From: Macquaria australasica
Taxonomy: Eukaryota; Chordata; Actinopteri; Centrarchiformes; Percichthyidae
Direction of reading: 5' to 3'
NCBI GenBank assembly: GCA_005408345.1
Contig: SEMN01000644.1
Location: 1 to 64,000 of the forward strand
DNA: 64,000 nt
Positions 9,791-23,500 of this stretch are shown here, one piece after another (the first letter of the stretch is position 1; each line of letters starts with the position of its first letter). Both the position numbers and the translations under genes were made by a program. Under the pieces are notes generated by a model. The model saw only the letters and a list, made by a program, of their open reading frames with translations, searched no databases and was not told where the DNA came from.

Positions 9791-12700
9791 TCAAATTTTA
9801 CATAAAAATAACAACCCTTGTTAAAGATTAAACCAGTGGCTCCGCCCCACTCCAACCTGAGAAGAGGTCTAATTAACCAGAATAAGTGAAAGCACCTGTG
9901 TAGGTGTGCAGTGTGTACCACTGGCGGTGGAGAGCAATGTCCAACATGTCACTCCAAAAACCTTCCATAGTGTTCAATTGGGTTAAGGCCTGGTATGTGC
10001 ATATGACTGTTATATTATTATATCTGACATTATTAGACCGTTAATACTGATGCAACAAAGTGTAAGCAGCATTTTACTGTTGTAGCAGCTCGAGGTGGAG
10101 CTAGTTTTAACTACTTAATCATGTGATACGTTTTTATGTAAAATATGAATCTGAAAAAGTAACTACATCTGTCAGATAAATGGAGTAAAAAGTACAATAT
10201 TCCCCCCTGAAATGTGGAGTAGAAGTAGCATCAAATGGAAATATTCAAGCAAATACCTCAAAATTGTACTGTTGTATTTTTATTTTTATTTATTTTTTTG
10301 TACTTCTCTTCACCACTGTCAACCACCATCATCAAAACAGCAAAGATGGAAGAATGCTGTTCATCCCTCCAGTAGAGTTCAAGGAGCACTGGAGCTTTAT
10401 GTTGCTTCTCCCTTCATTTGCCGCCCATCTTTACAAAACCCCTCCAAAACTCAGACTTACTCTGTGTGCTGAACCTTTCCATTGTTCCACTCTGGTTGAA
10501 AATCTCTATTGTAGGCTACTTAAGCATCTGGGTTAAATAACGTTGTAATTGCAGGCATTCTGCCTTGCTGCATTGCAGTTTAACATATCAGCCACAAGGT
10601 GGCAGCGCTACACAGGTGAGGAAATGGTGTGGTGATCTGCCAACTGATCGTGTACGGCTGCAACTCAATATTTTATCAGTGTAAATCGAAATATTTATGC
10701 TCAGCAGTTGGATATGAGATGGGGATTTGAGTGAATAAAACAAACCATTATCTTTGAATTAGAAGCATCAACACTGTGTGTAATCTGAGTTTTTATCTAC
10801 AGGTCAGTACAGTTCCCTACCTGCCGGACACTGATGCTGCACAAGCTGTGCATTAGTCATCAACCCCAGAGGTGAGATACAAACATGTCTCTGAGGCTCA
10901 AGGACTTTTCTATTGTTGTAGGCTGAACAATGCAGAGCCTGGACTGATCCAGAGGCAACTGTAATGCCATGAAAAGAGAGGCGAGAGTCACTTCCCTGGT
11001 TGCCATGGCAACGTACCTGCTCCTCATTCCAGCATCATCCCTGAACACAGAGACAGAAGTCTGTCTGATGTGGAAGAAACAAGAGAGAGAGACCAACAGG
11101 CACACACAGAGAGAGAGGCAGAGACAAGGCATGCATTCTAACTGTTTCTCATCACATTACACACAAACTCCCAAAATACTAAGCAATATCTCATCTTCAG
11201 ATCAGGATTCAAAATCCAACTTGACATCATTTCTAGCAGTTCAACACTGACACAAAGACACACACACACACACACACACCATGATGGGAATAACTCACAT
11301 TCCAGACAAGCCCTCAGCACAGCCTACAATTTGACAGAACCTACGCGAACTCACCACACGAGTGGGTGGACCTGAAATACAATGAGCCTAAAAAACAAAG
11401 GTTATTTCCACCCAGAGTCTCCAAAACTCAACTGGAATTTTCAACAAAAGATTGTTGCAGTACAACTATATTTTTGTAACAATTTAGATTTTATATCCCT
11501 GATTATTGAACTTTAAATACTCAGTTTGTCTGGAGACCCACACAGGCCAAGCAACTCAACTGTAACTGAAAATGTACCTTGTGGGAGACATTCCTTTTTC
11601 TTTCCTTGGTGTGTGTAGAAGGTTTAATAGAGAGTTTAACACTTTTATAAACTGAACAAACTGAAATGGATCACACTAAATCAATCTAAGAAATTATTAT
11701 TTCAAATAATATTATTTCCAATAGGTCACCATCTTGCTTAAAACTTATACTGTTGGTAAATTTGTGAAAAAATGTTGAAAGTGCGATTTTTTTGTTAATT
11801 TCATTTGTTTGCACCTTTCAAGCCACATGACTTAAAACAGGCAATAAATAAAAAATAAACTACAAAGGAATGAGCAATAGAAGTATGAGGGATCACTGTG
11901 TCCCAATAGTCCGTGGAACATTTTGAACTAGTGTTTCTGTTTGCTTTGGACCAACAACAAATCAGCCATCACTGCTCTAAATCTGAAACATCTTTGAAGT
12001 GATGGGAGTGGAGATGGGAAGATTTTGATGAGCAGAATGTTGGTGTCATGTTGCCAAGCAACTAAAGGGTGCCTTGGCACAACTAAAGAGTACCAAGGTG
12101 AAATTGGTTTAAAGCAAACACAGTAGCGCAGACATTTTTTCATTGTTTTTCGCAAAGGAAACAAGGCTAAGACTACAGCCACGCTAACAGCAACAACTTG
12201 CAAATGTGAAGTTTGAGGGTCTGATGGTGAAGACAGAAGGAAGGCTGTGTTGTTATCTATATAAAAAGTGTTATTCTCTGTATGGCAGCCATTTCAGAAC
12301 AACTCAGACTGTCAGGCTCAGCTCACTATTGTCAAACTTAGCTTAAATCCTTTCTCAACATATATCTTTTAACTATCAAATACTAATCTTCTGGAGACTT
12401 GGCAGGTTGCTTTGAAAAGTTTGCAGTTTGCTTATTTGTATTGTGACCACTTTTTGCAGCATAGTCAACTTCTGCAATCTCTGAATAGCATGGAGAGTTG
12501 GTCAATCCGGGGAACAGTGCACACATACCAATTTACCATTACATCTTAATGCTAAATGACTTAACTCAGGCTAGTTAATGAATGAGCTAACACAGAGTTG
12601 TTCTGACCAATGGAAGCTCAGGAAGCAAGTGTACTAATTTGTGCAAACCAATGCACGCTCCCCCTTCTGTTAGCATGTAACATTTAACATGCTATCATGC

Positions 12701-14109
12701 CAACATTAGCATGTTGGAAAATCTTGTCATCAAATGTTTGTCAGTTTAGTTTCTGACTGAAAAGCCTTTTGCATTATAGAAGGAATGAATGATATAAGAG
12801 CCCTTAGCCACAAGACTAGGAGCAGTAGCCCATTAGCCTGTCACATCTGCCGCTCATGGACTCCTACAGCCTACATATATTTATGGAGAATGTTAGAAGA
12901 GTAAACAAATCCACAGGTGTCAGGTCATCTGTTCACTGACATCCATCTGTAATGAATGCATGAATATTTGACATTTATTCATGTTTGATGGTATATGTCT
13001 ATGAATATGAAAATATCTTATCTGTGATTGTGTTTTCCCAGCAGTCTTATCCAACCAGGCTCCTGACATCATAGACTTTGAAGCAATCTACTTTTTCCAG
13101 CTGGTGAAAGTCTTCCTCCTCTTGACACTTTTTTCCCTTTGTTTAAGCAGTGACAGTGACGGCTGCGTTTTGTTTTTAATGAGATTTGTTCAAGAAATGA
13201 AAAAAAAAACATAATTGTGCGTATGGACTCAATCGTGTTTTGTGTGGGGATGAAACTTATGGCTTAAACTATTGTATGTATCTTTGTTCAGATGTATGAC
13301 TATAATGGACAGTTGTCACAGAGGGAATAGCTTAATATAGAATGTGTCATTTGCAAGATTAAGTTTTGTTGATCCTAATTCCTATGTATTTTGGTCCTGG
13401 AGGCTAGCCATAGGAATACTTTCACACACGATAATGAACACACCCTTTCTGCTGTCACAGCAAATCCAAGTGGTCACCATTTCAAGATCCAGAGTACCAC
13501 ATATTAATCCTAATGTTATTATACAAACTCCTGTTAACCCTTTCATACCAAAGTGGAGCAGTGCCAGACCAGTATTAAACCCAGGTCAGGAGCAAGTTCA
13601 TGAAGCCAGGTCTGAATACATGTTGACCCATTCAGACCAGCTGAAAACGCAGGGTTATCCCGGGTCACTGGATTGGTCTGAAAGTGCTATGAGAAATGAA
13701 ATGAAATCCATTTTGCGTAATGATTAGAGGGAATTTAGCATAGTGAAATGCAGTTATAGACAGTCTGAAGATGAAAAAAATAGGCCTAATTGTGTGAAAT
13801 CTCTCAGTGAAACAAACTCTACCGTCACAGGCTTTGCAGCTGTACTGCTACAGATGCAGCTGCTTGCTACCAGCACCTCATGCTGCAGCAGTCTGCCAGG
13901 TGAAACAGACGAAGGTTAGTCTCAGTATCAGCAATACCACAGTGAATCTGATTCCTGAAATACATTATATCCTACCATTATATATGCATGATGTTGGTGC
14001 ACGTTATAACCTATAATTGCAATGTTGCTTTATGGTCTTTTAGGAGCCACGCTGAATTCCATGTTTCCATCCAACCTGAGGGCCTCTTTTTGTTTTCTTA
14101 ACAGTGCTC
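9791..14109. other. Gene-free stretch upstream of nucks1
   Basis: A reverse-oriented fragment of the GTACTTTTACT-type repeat lies at about 10,140-10,275. At about 12,660-12,720 there is a patch of ATGCTAACATTAGCATG-type words shared with the repeat at 42,420-42,560. At 13,505-13,690 is a stretch that looks like a degraded interspersed element. A short (CA)n run is at 11,257-11,279. I see no coding exon with family similarity. Confidence 0.5.
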
Positions 14110-14569
14110 ATCCAACCGAGCCTGCTAACGGAGGCGGGGAACTACGTGCTAAAAGGGTTGTAACGAGCAGCTAAAGCATCCAATACAAAGGAATTTCGTC
14201 GTTCAAATCAGCCAATGGGAGCAGCGGGGCGCCACGCTGCTCCTCTCAGGGCTCCGGAGGGGCGGTGCTTGTCGTCGAGGACCCTCCCCTCAAGGCCGCG
14301 GGGTTTGGTTGCACAGAGGCTGCAGTTTCAGTTTGTTTTATTCACCATTTTGAGTAGCTGAAGGTAAAAAAAAAATTAAGAATATTTGCGTGTAGAGGAC
14401 GAGTCGCTGCCGTACTTTTATTTTCACGCGCTAGCTCGGACTGTGGAGTTGTGCGTCAACCTCGCTCCCCTCGGTGTTTTGCAGAGCGGGAATCTATATT
14501 TCTTTTTTCCCCTGTGCTTTTTCTTCTCCCCCTTTCTTACATCCTTAACCTCTACAGTATTCCTGCAAA
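14110..14569 (+). promoter_or_regulatory. nucks1: nucks1 CpG-rich promoter and 5' UTR
   Basis: G+C and CpG content rise sharply here relative to the surrounding AT-rich DNA. A CCAAT box lies at 14,212-14,216 (GCCAATGGG), followed by GC-rich blocks (GGGGCGGTGC). There is no obvious TATA box at a suitable distance. Transcription probably starts around 14.28-14.35 kb, which would give a 5' UTR of about 220-290 nt before the ATG at 14,570. CpG-rich sequence continues into intron 1 to about 15.3 kb. The exact start site cannot be read from sequence. Confidence 0.65.
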
Positions 14570-14586
14570 ATGTCAAGACCAGTGAG
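14570..14586 (+). CDS. nucks1: nucks1 coding exon 1
   Basis: Only 17 coding bases: ATG through the first two bases of the codon for Arg6 (MSRPV-R). The context before the ATG is GCAAA, and the donor is GAG|GTAGGT. This is the family's start. Confidence 0.95.
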
Positions 14587-17500
14587 GTAGGTGTGCTAAA
14601 TCTGTCTGCTATCCGTACGTTAAGTTAATAACGACACCGTGCTGGCAGGCATCGCGAATAACATGCACGCCTCGACCACGCTGTGTTTTATGAGCTGGGA
14701 ATTTGTTTATTTCATGAAAAAATAATAGGAATGTGTGCGTGTGTATGCCCCTTGTTGCGCGTGCAGCCTCTCTTTCTAACATGGATCCCAGCGGTGTGGA
14801 CTGCTCGCCATGTCTTGTGGAGCTACGCGCCGCCCGCCGCTGGGTCGGGTCTGTCGTGCTTTTCTACGGCTCCGTGATGTGCGTTGTTGGCTGCTTTGTA
14901 GGCCAAGCGGAAAATTAGGCGGTGTGATTTAACCAGCTACGTTTTACGGCTCGCTTAAGCCAGGCCTGCTGACATTTTTCCCTCTCTGGCTGAGAATAAG
15001 AATATGGCCACCCATTCATCCAGGGGAGGCTCCAACACGCTACACCCCCCACCAAAACTGAAAAAAACGACCGGAGGAGGTGGTGTTTGGCCTCGGGATT
15101 TGATCTGGTTACCGCGCAGACTAGGCATGTCGGTGCATTGGTCCCTATATATCGCATTTCATTGCATTTAAAACATTTTTGTCGTTTCAGAGCAATACAA
15201 AATGGAGTATTAGTCGACTAAAACGTCGCTGGAGGGAGAGCGGAGCTACAGTTTCAGCGCTGGCAGTAAATTAACACTGCTGGCTGGCTGATGTCAGAGG
15301 AAGGCGGAGAACTACAAAAAGTCACCACACCCCCTCCAATGCTAGATCCCCAGTGTGACTACAACGCACGAGCTGTTTCCAGGCCCTTTTAATACAAATT
15401 AAAACGACCTTTAACTTGATTAGAAGTCATTCCATGCGATCAAATCAGATATAAAGTGGATCCTCGAAATCTCGCGGTTTCTCTGCATCTAAATGGGATG
15501 TTTCCCCCCCAGCTATTTGTTCTGTCTGTAAGTGAACATTGAGTTTATATTATTTGGAATTAGACAAGTCCTTAGGGGCTGTATGAAAATGATGGGGGCT
15601 GGAATAAGTTGTGAATAATAAATAAAAAAATTAAGAAGAATTACAAGAATAAGCGAATCCTCCCCTCTGATATCTCACATAATACTTAAGAAAGTCAACC
15701 ATACACCATGTATATTATTAATAATTATTATTATTATGGCACTGCAGGCCTCGCTCATTTTGAGGTCAGATCCTGGGTGGTGGTGCTCGGTCCTGGGCTA
15801 CATATGGCTGCAGCTTCCATCATCAGCAAGACACTTACTCTTACCAAAACTGAACATAGAGCTTTTGGTCACTCACCAGCAGCAGGGTTAGACGTCGTGT
15901 TTTTTAATCTTCATGCCCAGTGCACAATACTGCAGATGGATTTGTATCGTCTCTCTTTGCTTCCCAACATGCAAAGCCTATGAGGACGATGATCTGCTGT
16001 GGTTACTTTGGTTAAAACACAGCCAGCCTCTCTGATGCTGCAAAATAAAGACACAGCTTTTGTATTATAGCTACTTTCATTGTGCAAATTGTATTTTCCT
16101 GCAGCTTGAGTAAGTTTGTGTTTAAGAGGATCCATGTAGTGCACAGACAGGGTGCCTGGACTTTGATTGTCTGCACAAACATAAAATAAATTTAAAAAAA
16201 ATACACATCAGTGTATAAAAAGCCTGACTGTTTGGGTCCGAGCTTACAGTCCGCAACTAACCATTATTTTTGTTATCCATTAATCTGCCCATTATTTTTA
16301 TTATGAGTCTATAAAATGTCAAAAAATGGTGAAAAATGCTCATCAGTTTCCCATTTACTGTCACACGACAAAGAAAAGCAGCAAATCCTCACATTTAAGA
16401 AGCTGGAACCAACAAATGTTTGACCTTTTTATTTTTTTTAAATAATTTTTTCTTTACAATGTCAGAAAATAGTGAGAAATAACCGTAAAACCTAAAGTTC
16501 AAGGTGTTCAGTTTACTGCCATGCATGACGAAGGGAAGCATCAAATCCTCACATTTGAGAAGCTGGAAGCAGAGAAAGTTTGGAATCTTTAATTTAAAAA
16601 TGACGAAACAATTATCAAAATATAATCAAAATAGTTTCCAAATCATTTTCTGTCGATTAACTGAACTTTGTTGCTTTTAATGAGTTGCGATGGCTACTTT
16701 AACACAGCCTGATGGATGCACATTAGGTGTTTGTCCATATCTACTTCAGTTTACATATGCTGGAGACGCTACTTTCCAACGCAGAAGCTTGAGAAATCCA
16801 TCATCTTGTCCTCCAAACAATTGCGCTGTGCAGAACTCCTCCGTCACTCCAGACAAACTCAGCAGGAGGAGGCTGGTATATAGCCGCTGTGATGCACTTC
16901 CGTCTCTCTGGATTTGACGTTGTCGTTGTGTGTCGTGAAAAGACACTTTGAAATGTGATTTGACTGTCCGGACTGAGGCGCATCTGTAGAAATCTGATTG
17001 GAATCGCATTTCAAACCACCTCCAAATGTGGCTTGGATCACATTTCATGTGGTTATTTACTGTCCAGACTTTATAAAATCAATCTGGATATGCCAAAAAA
17101 CGTTTTGGGCCGGCAGTCTGACCAAGGCCTTAGACTTCTTAGAAAGCTGTCGTAACACGCAGCACCACACAGTCCATTACCGACACTACCTGCATCATAT
17201 ATTGATCCCCCACATCATGAATTCTATCATCAGATTCACAGTTTGGTGACTCACTGTAATGGAGCTGGTTGGTGGTAAAATACTATGTTGCACTCTGAGA
17301 TGTGAATGATAATGTGTGGAAAGCTTGGCGGGCACGTTACTGGCTGCTGATGCACGTCTTGAGGCTTTCACTGTGGAGTGTGTCAGTGTGCGCGCGCGCC
17401 TGTTGTTGTTTCTAAGTACTTGTAAAAGTTTCTGGCACTGTCCCCCCCCCCCCAACACACACACACACAGACACTGCTCCAGCATGGTATTTATCCTGGT

Positions 17501-20500
17501 CAGGATCCACAGACCTGTGGTTTTCCAGGCCATGCTGCTAGCAGATGATCTGTGGTGCCACCAGTTGTTGAGTGGGATCACTGCACCAGGTACCTACCTG
17601 TGGTTCAGGTGATCGTTTTTTAAGATCTCTACATGTTTAGAAAGAACTACATTTTTCCAGTTTTATTTAATTTTAGCTTTGGTTTTCTTTGAAACATTTG
17701 AGTGTGTATGTGTGTTCTGTATGTAAAGCCCACACACACATGTAGGATGAGGGAGGGTTTTTCTGTGGTTTTAACGCAGCTTTTAGAGGTTTATGTTACC
17801 AGAACTGTAGTGGGCTGCTGTCACCTGAGGCGTCCCTCATACACTTTGCCAAATTAGCCGTGGAAACTGTAGAAGGTAGACCAGTGTCTAGTTCAGTGGC
17901 CCCAGCTGAAGCCTGCATGTGGGTCCTCAAACCAAATAATACAATCCAGACAGTCATACAGCTGACTTGGTGCTGCTGCCTGTTGAATTGCTGGACATGA
18001 CATACAATAGCTTTGTTGCTGACCCCCCACCCCATTCCTCCAGCACCCAATATCAGGTGTGGGCAGTGCAGGAACTTTGTCCTGTGTAAATGTAATCTGA
18101 TGCAGTGTATGTACTTGTTCACAGGAACAGGAAAGTGGTGAACTACTCACAATTCAACGAGTCTGACGACGCAGGTAAGATGTGTTTCAGTATCTGTGGA
18201 GGTCAGGGTGGGCCATAAAGTCCTCTGTTACTGTGTATATTTGACAATATGATCCAATTATATTCTATGTTTTCTGGAAAATCAACTGAGAAATTGTTCA
18301 TGGATACAGTAAACAGAAGGTAATGTCTAATTATTGCTAATCTGGGAAATTAAATGCCTTTCAGATCAAGGCATCTCGCTCCATTGATTCAAAAGGTTAA
18401 AAATCCATATTTCTCGTACATCCAGAGATATTTAAGTGTAAATGATATGGTAACCTCTCTGACGAAAGACCAGTTTATGTCTTGTCATGGTATACATTGT
18501 TGTATTGGTGGTAGAATACGCATATGTATCTATTGATTTTTGGAGCTGATAGATTATACCAGATGAACCGAATAACGGGTTGAATTTAAACAACTCGACT
18601 CATGTATTTATTTGAACATTAAAGACTATCAAATGACAGCTCCTGTGATATGCCTCATAGAGGACCTCTGAATGTCACCATAAAAAAGCAGATAAAAAAC
18701 TACCAAGTATTGGTCTGTGTGACCAACAGCTAATTAGAACCTTTCCTCGTATGTGGATGCATGTGAGTGAAAACTAAAATCTTGTCCTTTCTCTGTAGAT
18801 GAGGAGTATGGCGACAGTAAGCCTAAGAAGGTGCGCGCAGCCCCCCGTGAGCCCAAGCACAAGCGCTCAAAGAACTCACAGGATGACAGGTGAGCTGTGG
18901 TGTCAAACAGCTTTTTACAGTTTGCTTAGTGCGGTGATGCTTTGGATAAAGTGGTTCTCTTCTTGAATGACACCTTTACATATGTTTCACTAATATAAAC
19001 CAATCTTGTGCCATGTACGGCTCAACACATCGACGCAGAGAGGAGCAGACTTTGGCCTTGAGGAACACAACAGCTTCTCTATGAGCAGGGAAAATTCACC
19101 CCCCAGAGGCAGATAGACACAGTCAGCACTAAGACACCAGGATAGTGCAGGTGCACCAAGGCTGGAGGGTAGAAGGCAGCCTTTACAGGGTAGAGAGAAG
19201 AGGAAATATGTAGCGTTTCAGTCAGAGCAGGGCTTGTGGGTGAGCTGGAGGAGTGTAGACAGAAAGAAACTGGGGGAGGGAGGAGAGCTGCAATCCATTC
19301 ATCATGGATGCAACTTGTGTACTGCTTCTCTGAAGTCTTGTAGGGGTTTTCTGTGGGCAAGGCTTGGCTTGCTTTAGCCGCGCCGTGATGTCGTGTCTCC
19401 ACTACAGACTCGCAGCAGGATGTACCGGAGCGAGCACGGCCGTCCTGTCCCGTCTCCTCCCCTTAGCTGTGTCCTCAGAGGCTGAATTCGTGTCTGTGAG
19501 CAGAGAGGAAGCTCTGTGTTCAGCTCTCAGCACCTGGATCTCTGTGGTCAGGGAGTTCAGTTTCCCTCCTGTTTGTTCTTTCAGATAGCAGCATTCTTTT
19601 ACTGTTTACTGCCCGCTTTCAGACGGATCAGAGCTGTGTGAACTTACTGCTGATGCAAACCCAACCTTTCCTCTTGTTGCTGCTGCTACTGCTGCTTCTT
19701 CACAATAAAATATCCTGCCGGTTCGAAAGTAAAAGCTTTTATGGTGAAGAAGTTATTGGAAGTGCAATGGGTTTGTCACCAAGTTAGCGGAGCTTCATCA
19801 GCGTTGCTCTTCTTCAGTAAAAACAAGTCTAATTGACCAGATCTGGACATATTCTGTGCTGTTTGGTCAGGGGATCACTTTTAAATATTGCAGAGAGGAA
19901 TAGTACAAACACACTTGCAGCACGTCATCAAGGTGAACTCCTTTACCTGGCTGTGTGATGCAGTGTGCCAGCCAGCTCGGTCGTTATAACCGCTACCAGT
20001 CTCTCAGTGATTTATGGCATCTGTGGCTTAGTGCACCTGTTTGATGATCATGTTGTTTAATCAGCATGTCAGATGAAATGAACACAGACAGGCAGGTAAA
20101 CGGATGTGAGAAAATTAACCGTATAGAGTGCGTAGAAGAAATCTGAGATTGTTTTCTTCATCTCGAGAAAAATTAGAGCAAAAACAAAAGTGGTGCTTTA
20201 AAATTTTTGCTCAGGAGCTTTTCGCTGCAAATTTCTGACCAGTTGTTGGAGCCCCTTCCCTACTGCTTGTTTAATTAATATTAATTTTCCAAATGAAATG
20301 CAGATAAAAAAATCTGTGCCCTGTTCATGGTCTCTCTGGGTGCCTTACACTCGTTGCTAAGACCTTGTTTTTTCTTAATCTGTGTTCCAGTGAGGAGTCT
20401 GATGACAAGCTTTCTAAATCCAAAAATGATTCAGCAGGTAAGTCAGTCTGTTGTCTGCTTTAGATGAGAAGGCTGGCTCAGGCACTTTGTGAGAACATCT

Positions 20501-23500
20501 GGAATTTGATTAGCGGAGACTGAACACTGGAGAGCCAGCTCACTTACTTCCCTCTGTATCGCTGCTGCAGATGACTTTGGCAGCGATGATGAAGACAATG
20601 AATTTGGAGAGGAGGAGGATGAAGATGGAGGGAGCGACTATGAAGAAAAAAGAGGGAAAAAGGCAAAGAAAGCCAAGGTGGAGAAGCCCAGCAAGAGGGG
20701 GCCCAAGAGAAAACGGGCTGCAGGTAACCGTCCAGTTCCTTTTATTTAAGGTCAGAGGTCCGGAACGATTGGCAATAACAATAACATTTAACATGAATGT
20801 ATGTTGCTTAAAAGTTATAAGTGAGTTCAAGTTCAAGACTGTCAAGATAGTCAAAATACATTTGAGCCTAGTGGGAGAAATGGCAGTTACTGTTCTGTGG
20901 ATTCTGCTGTTTTGAAATGACTGTGCTTGGTGTCATTTTACACCATAATTACCACTCTTCACAATCCCTGTTTCTGTGAAAATCAAACACATGGGCTTTG
21001 TGCTGATTGGGGCAAAATTAACGCATATTTGAAAGACCACTCCTCTTTGAATAGCCTACTTGGTATTCTTGGTCAACTTTTCTTTGTAAATTTTGACAAT
21101 GACATCTTCATATCATTGGCAATGGAATGTTCTGCAAAGACCCCACACACGCACACACTGTTTGCAGGTAGGCTACTTGTCGCAGTTAATTAACGTCCTA
21201 TCTCTTTTGATTCAGCCAGAACAAAACCGAGGAAGAAAAAATAAACTGAGTTGTAGAAATTGTGTACTAGAGAAAACGAGAACATTCTGTAACTGCGATT
21301 TAGGAGCTGATGGCAAATTCTCCAGTGTAACATTAATGCGTGAACTCGGCAGCAACAACACACAGCAACTGTTTCCAGCAGTTCACGTTGCCATGACAAC
21401 GATGTCAACGATGGAGAGATTAAAGCTAGATTAAAACCACATTCATCAGGGGACAGGATCGCTGTGAACGATCTCCAACTACACTGTATATTCAACATCA
21501 CTAACAATTTATTGATCAATATTGTATGTATGTATTTCAAATTGGAAAACGTTACACCTCATAACGTATTGTATTCTTAACACGAGGTTTGGACTGGGTC
21601 CGGATTGATTTGCTGTTCGGTCCGGATGCAGACCAAGGTCCAGACTTTGAGAAGTCCTGATATAGTGTATGCTGCTTTTTATGTCCATCTACTTTGATAC
21701 ACGATATGTGGGACGTTATGTTGTCATGTACATGGAGACATCCAATACCAATACACGATTCACTCTAGGGCTGAAGCTTTTGATTTTTAAAATATCTTGT
21801 TGCTGTTTTTCTGGCCAGTATTGTAGTTTAACTTGTATTTGTGGTCTACATAGTATAGATGTTAATACCAAACATAATCACAAATGAATCTTGTTTCTAC
21901 ATGAACAGAACCAGATAAAGTGATGCTGTCACCTGTTGCCGACGTCCAGGCTTCTTCTTCCTTGTGATGTCACTTGAGTCAGTGTCGGCTGGGGCTGAAG
22001 ACTAGAAGTTAGAAACTGAAAACAATCTGTTGGTGTGGAGTTAGAAAGAAGTGAGCTCACCAGACCTCTGTAGCCCGCTGCTCATCTCTGCTGCATTATA
22101 TCATTTTAAACTGAATATCTTTGGGGTTTGGACTGTTGGTCGGATAAAACAAGACATCAGTTAGGATGTCACGTTAGGCTCTCAGTACTTATGATATATT
22201 TTTGTCATCAAAAAATGATCAACAGATTGATTGCTAATGAAAAAATAGTTTCGGGGGGGCCTGCCTCACCATGCTTTGTTCTGAAACAGTCAAGCAAGCA
22301 TGACGAGCTCTCACATGCACAAACTGATCCAGAGATAATACAAATTTGTAACGAACCAATAGACCGTTCTCACGACAAATATTTTGAAACATTGACAATC
22401 CCATTCATAGAAATGGATGGCATCGCCACCAACGCAATTAACATCCAGTTAGTTACAAAATGATATTGAAGTCTTCTTATAGCTGTAATCAAAGTGTGTT
22501 ATTGTGTTTTGACATCAGTGGAGGCGGTCAGTACTTCAGTGGTGTTGGATCTGCTGAAAATACAAAAACGTGTCAAAATAACACGTCGTGTATTCACCTG
22601 GTTAATCCACAGAGATGTGCCGTCCTCTGTGTGCTGCTGTTTGTTCTGTTTTACCTGCCATACTGTGACTCTCTGTGTTTTGTGTAGATGACAGTGATGA
22701 TGACAGGGAAGTGAGTCGAAAGCGTACCGTGCGCCAGGCAGCCTCCAAGGCTGTGTCCAAACAGAGGGAGATCCTGCTGGGTGATGGAGGCAGCGAGGAT
22801 GAGGAGCACGAAGACCAAGAGGAATCTTATATGGACCGTATGTCCAGCTGCACTGTACACTGACACAGCACCACATGCTTCACCAAATGCTACATGAAAC
22901 CACCAACAAGCTGTCACACAGTAGACCAGCAGAGGTTCTGTATGGACAGGGCCACACCCTGAACCACATGTAGCTGATGAAGATTCATTGAAGGCCTGAA
23001 ATACTTTACTCCCATTAAAAGATGCTGTAGAGCAATGGCTCCCAACCTGGAGGTCACGGCCCCCAAAGAGGTCCCTAAAAATCTGAAGGCTCCCCAGATG
23101 ATTAAAGCAGTAAGAAAGAAAAAGTACACAATATTCTGTTTATTTTGTTCAACCTTTCTCTATTTTTTTTTTTCCTTGTAAAATACTGCATACTTTACAT
23201 CTTTAGGGCTCTAAACATCCAAATGAAACAATCTGAGAAAAAAACATCACTCATGAGAGGTCCCAAGTAGACGCTACTTAATTCCTCAAGCCAAATTGCT
23301 TTGGAACCACTGCTTTAGAGCAATAATTATATTATCTCAGGTCTTGATAAAATGTTGTTATGGTGAAGAGTTATAAAAGCTGTTAGACAGCTGTTAAAAC
23401 TACAGTTCAGTGACATCGCTGTTTACACTCCATTGGAAATAGACACTGAATAAACTCACTTGATGTTGCTCCTTCTTGTACCGGAGCAGGGTCCAAACAC

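Noticed and set aside
13344..13727. 127-codon open frame on the + strand
   Set aside because: It has no family features. The second half looks like a degraded interspersed repeat (CAGGTCAGGAGCAAGTTCATG… GGTCTGAAAG), and no splice or promoter context supports it.
15060..15125. tRNA-like words (GGTTACCGCGCAGACTAGGC, a B-box-like stretch on the minus strand)
   Set aside because: No complete cloverleaf could be paired by eye, so neither a tRNA gene nor a clear SINE head is supported.
19079..19588. Open frames on both strands in nucks1 intron 3
   Set aside because: They have no family similarity and no exon-like boundaries consistent with a gene, and they overlap each other.
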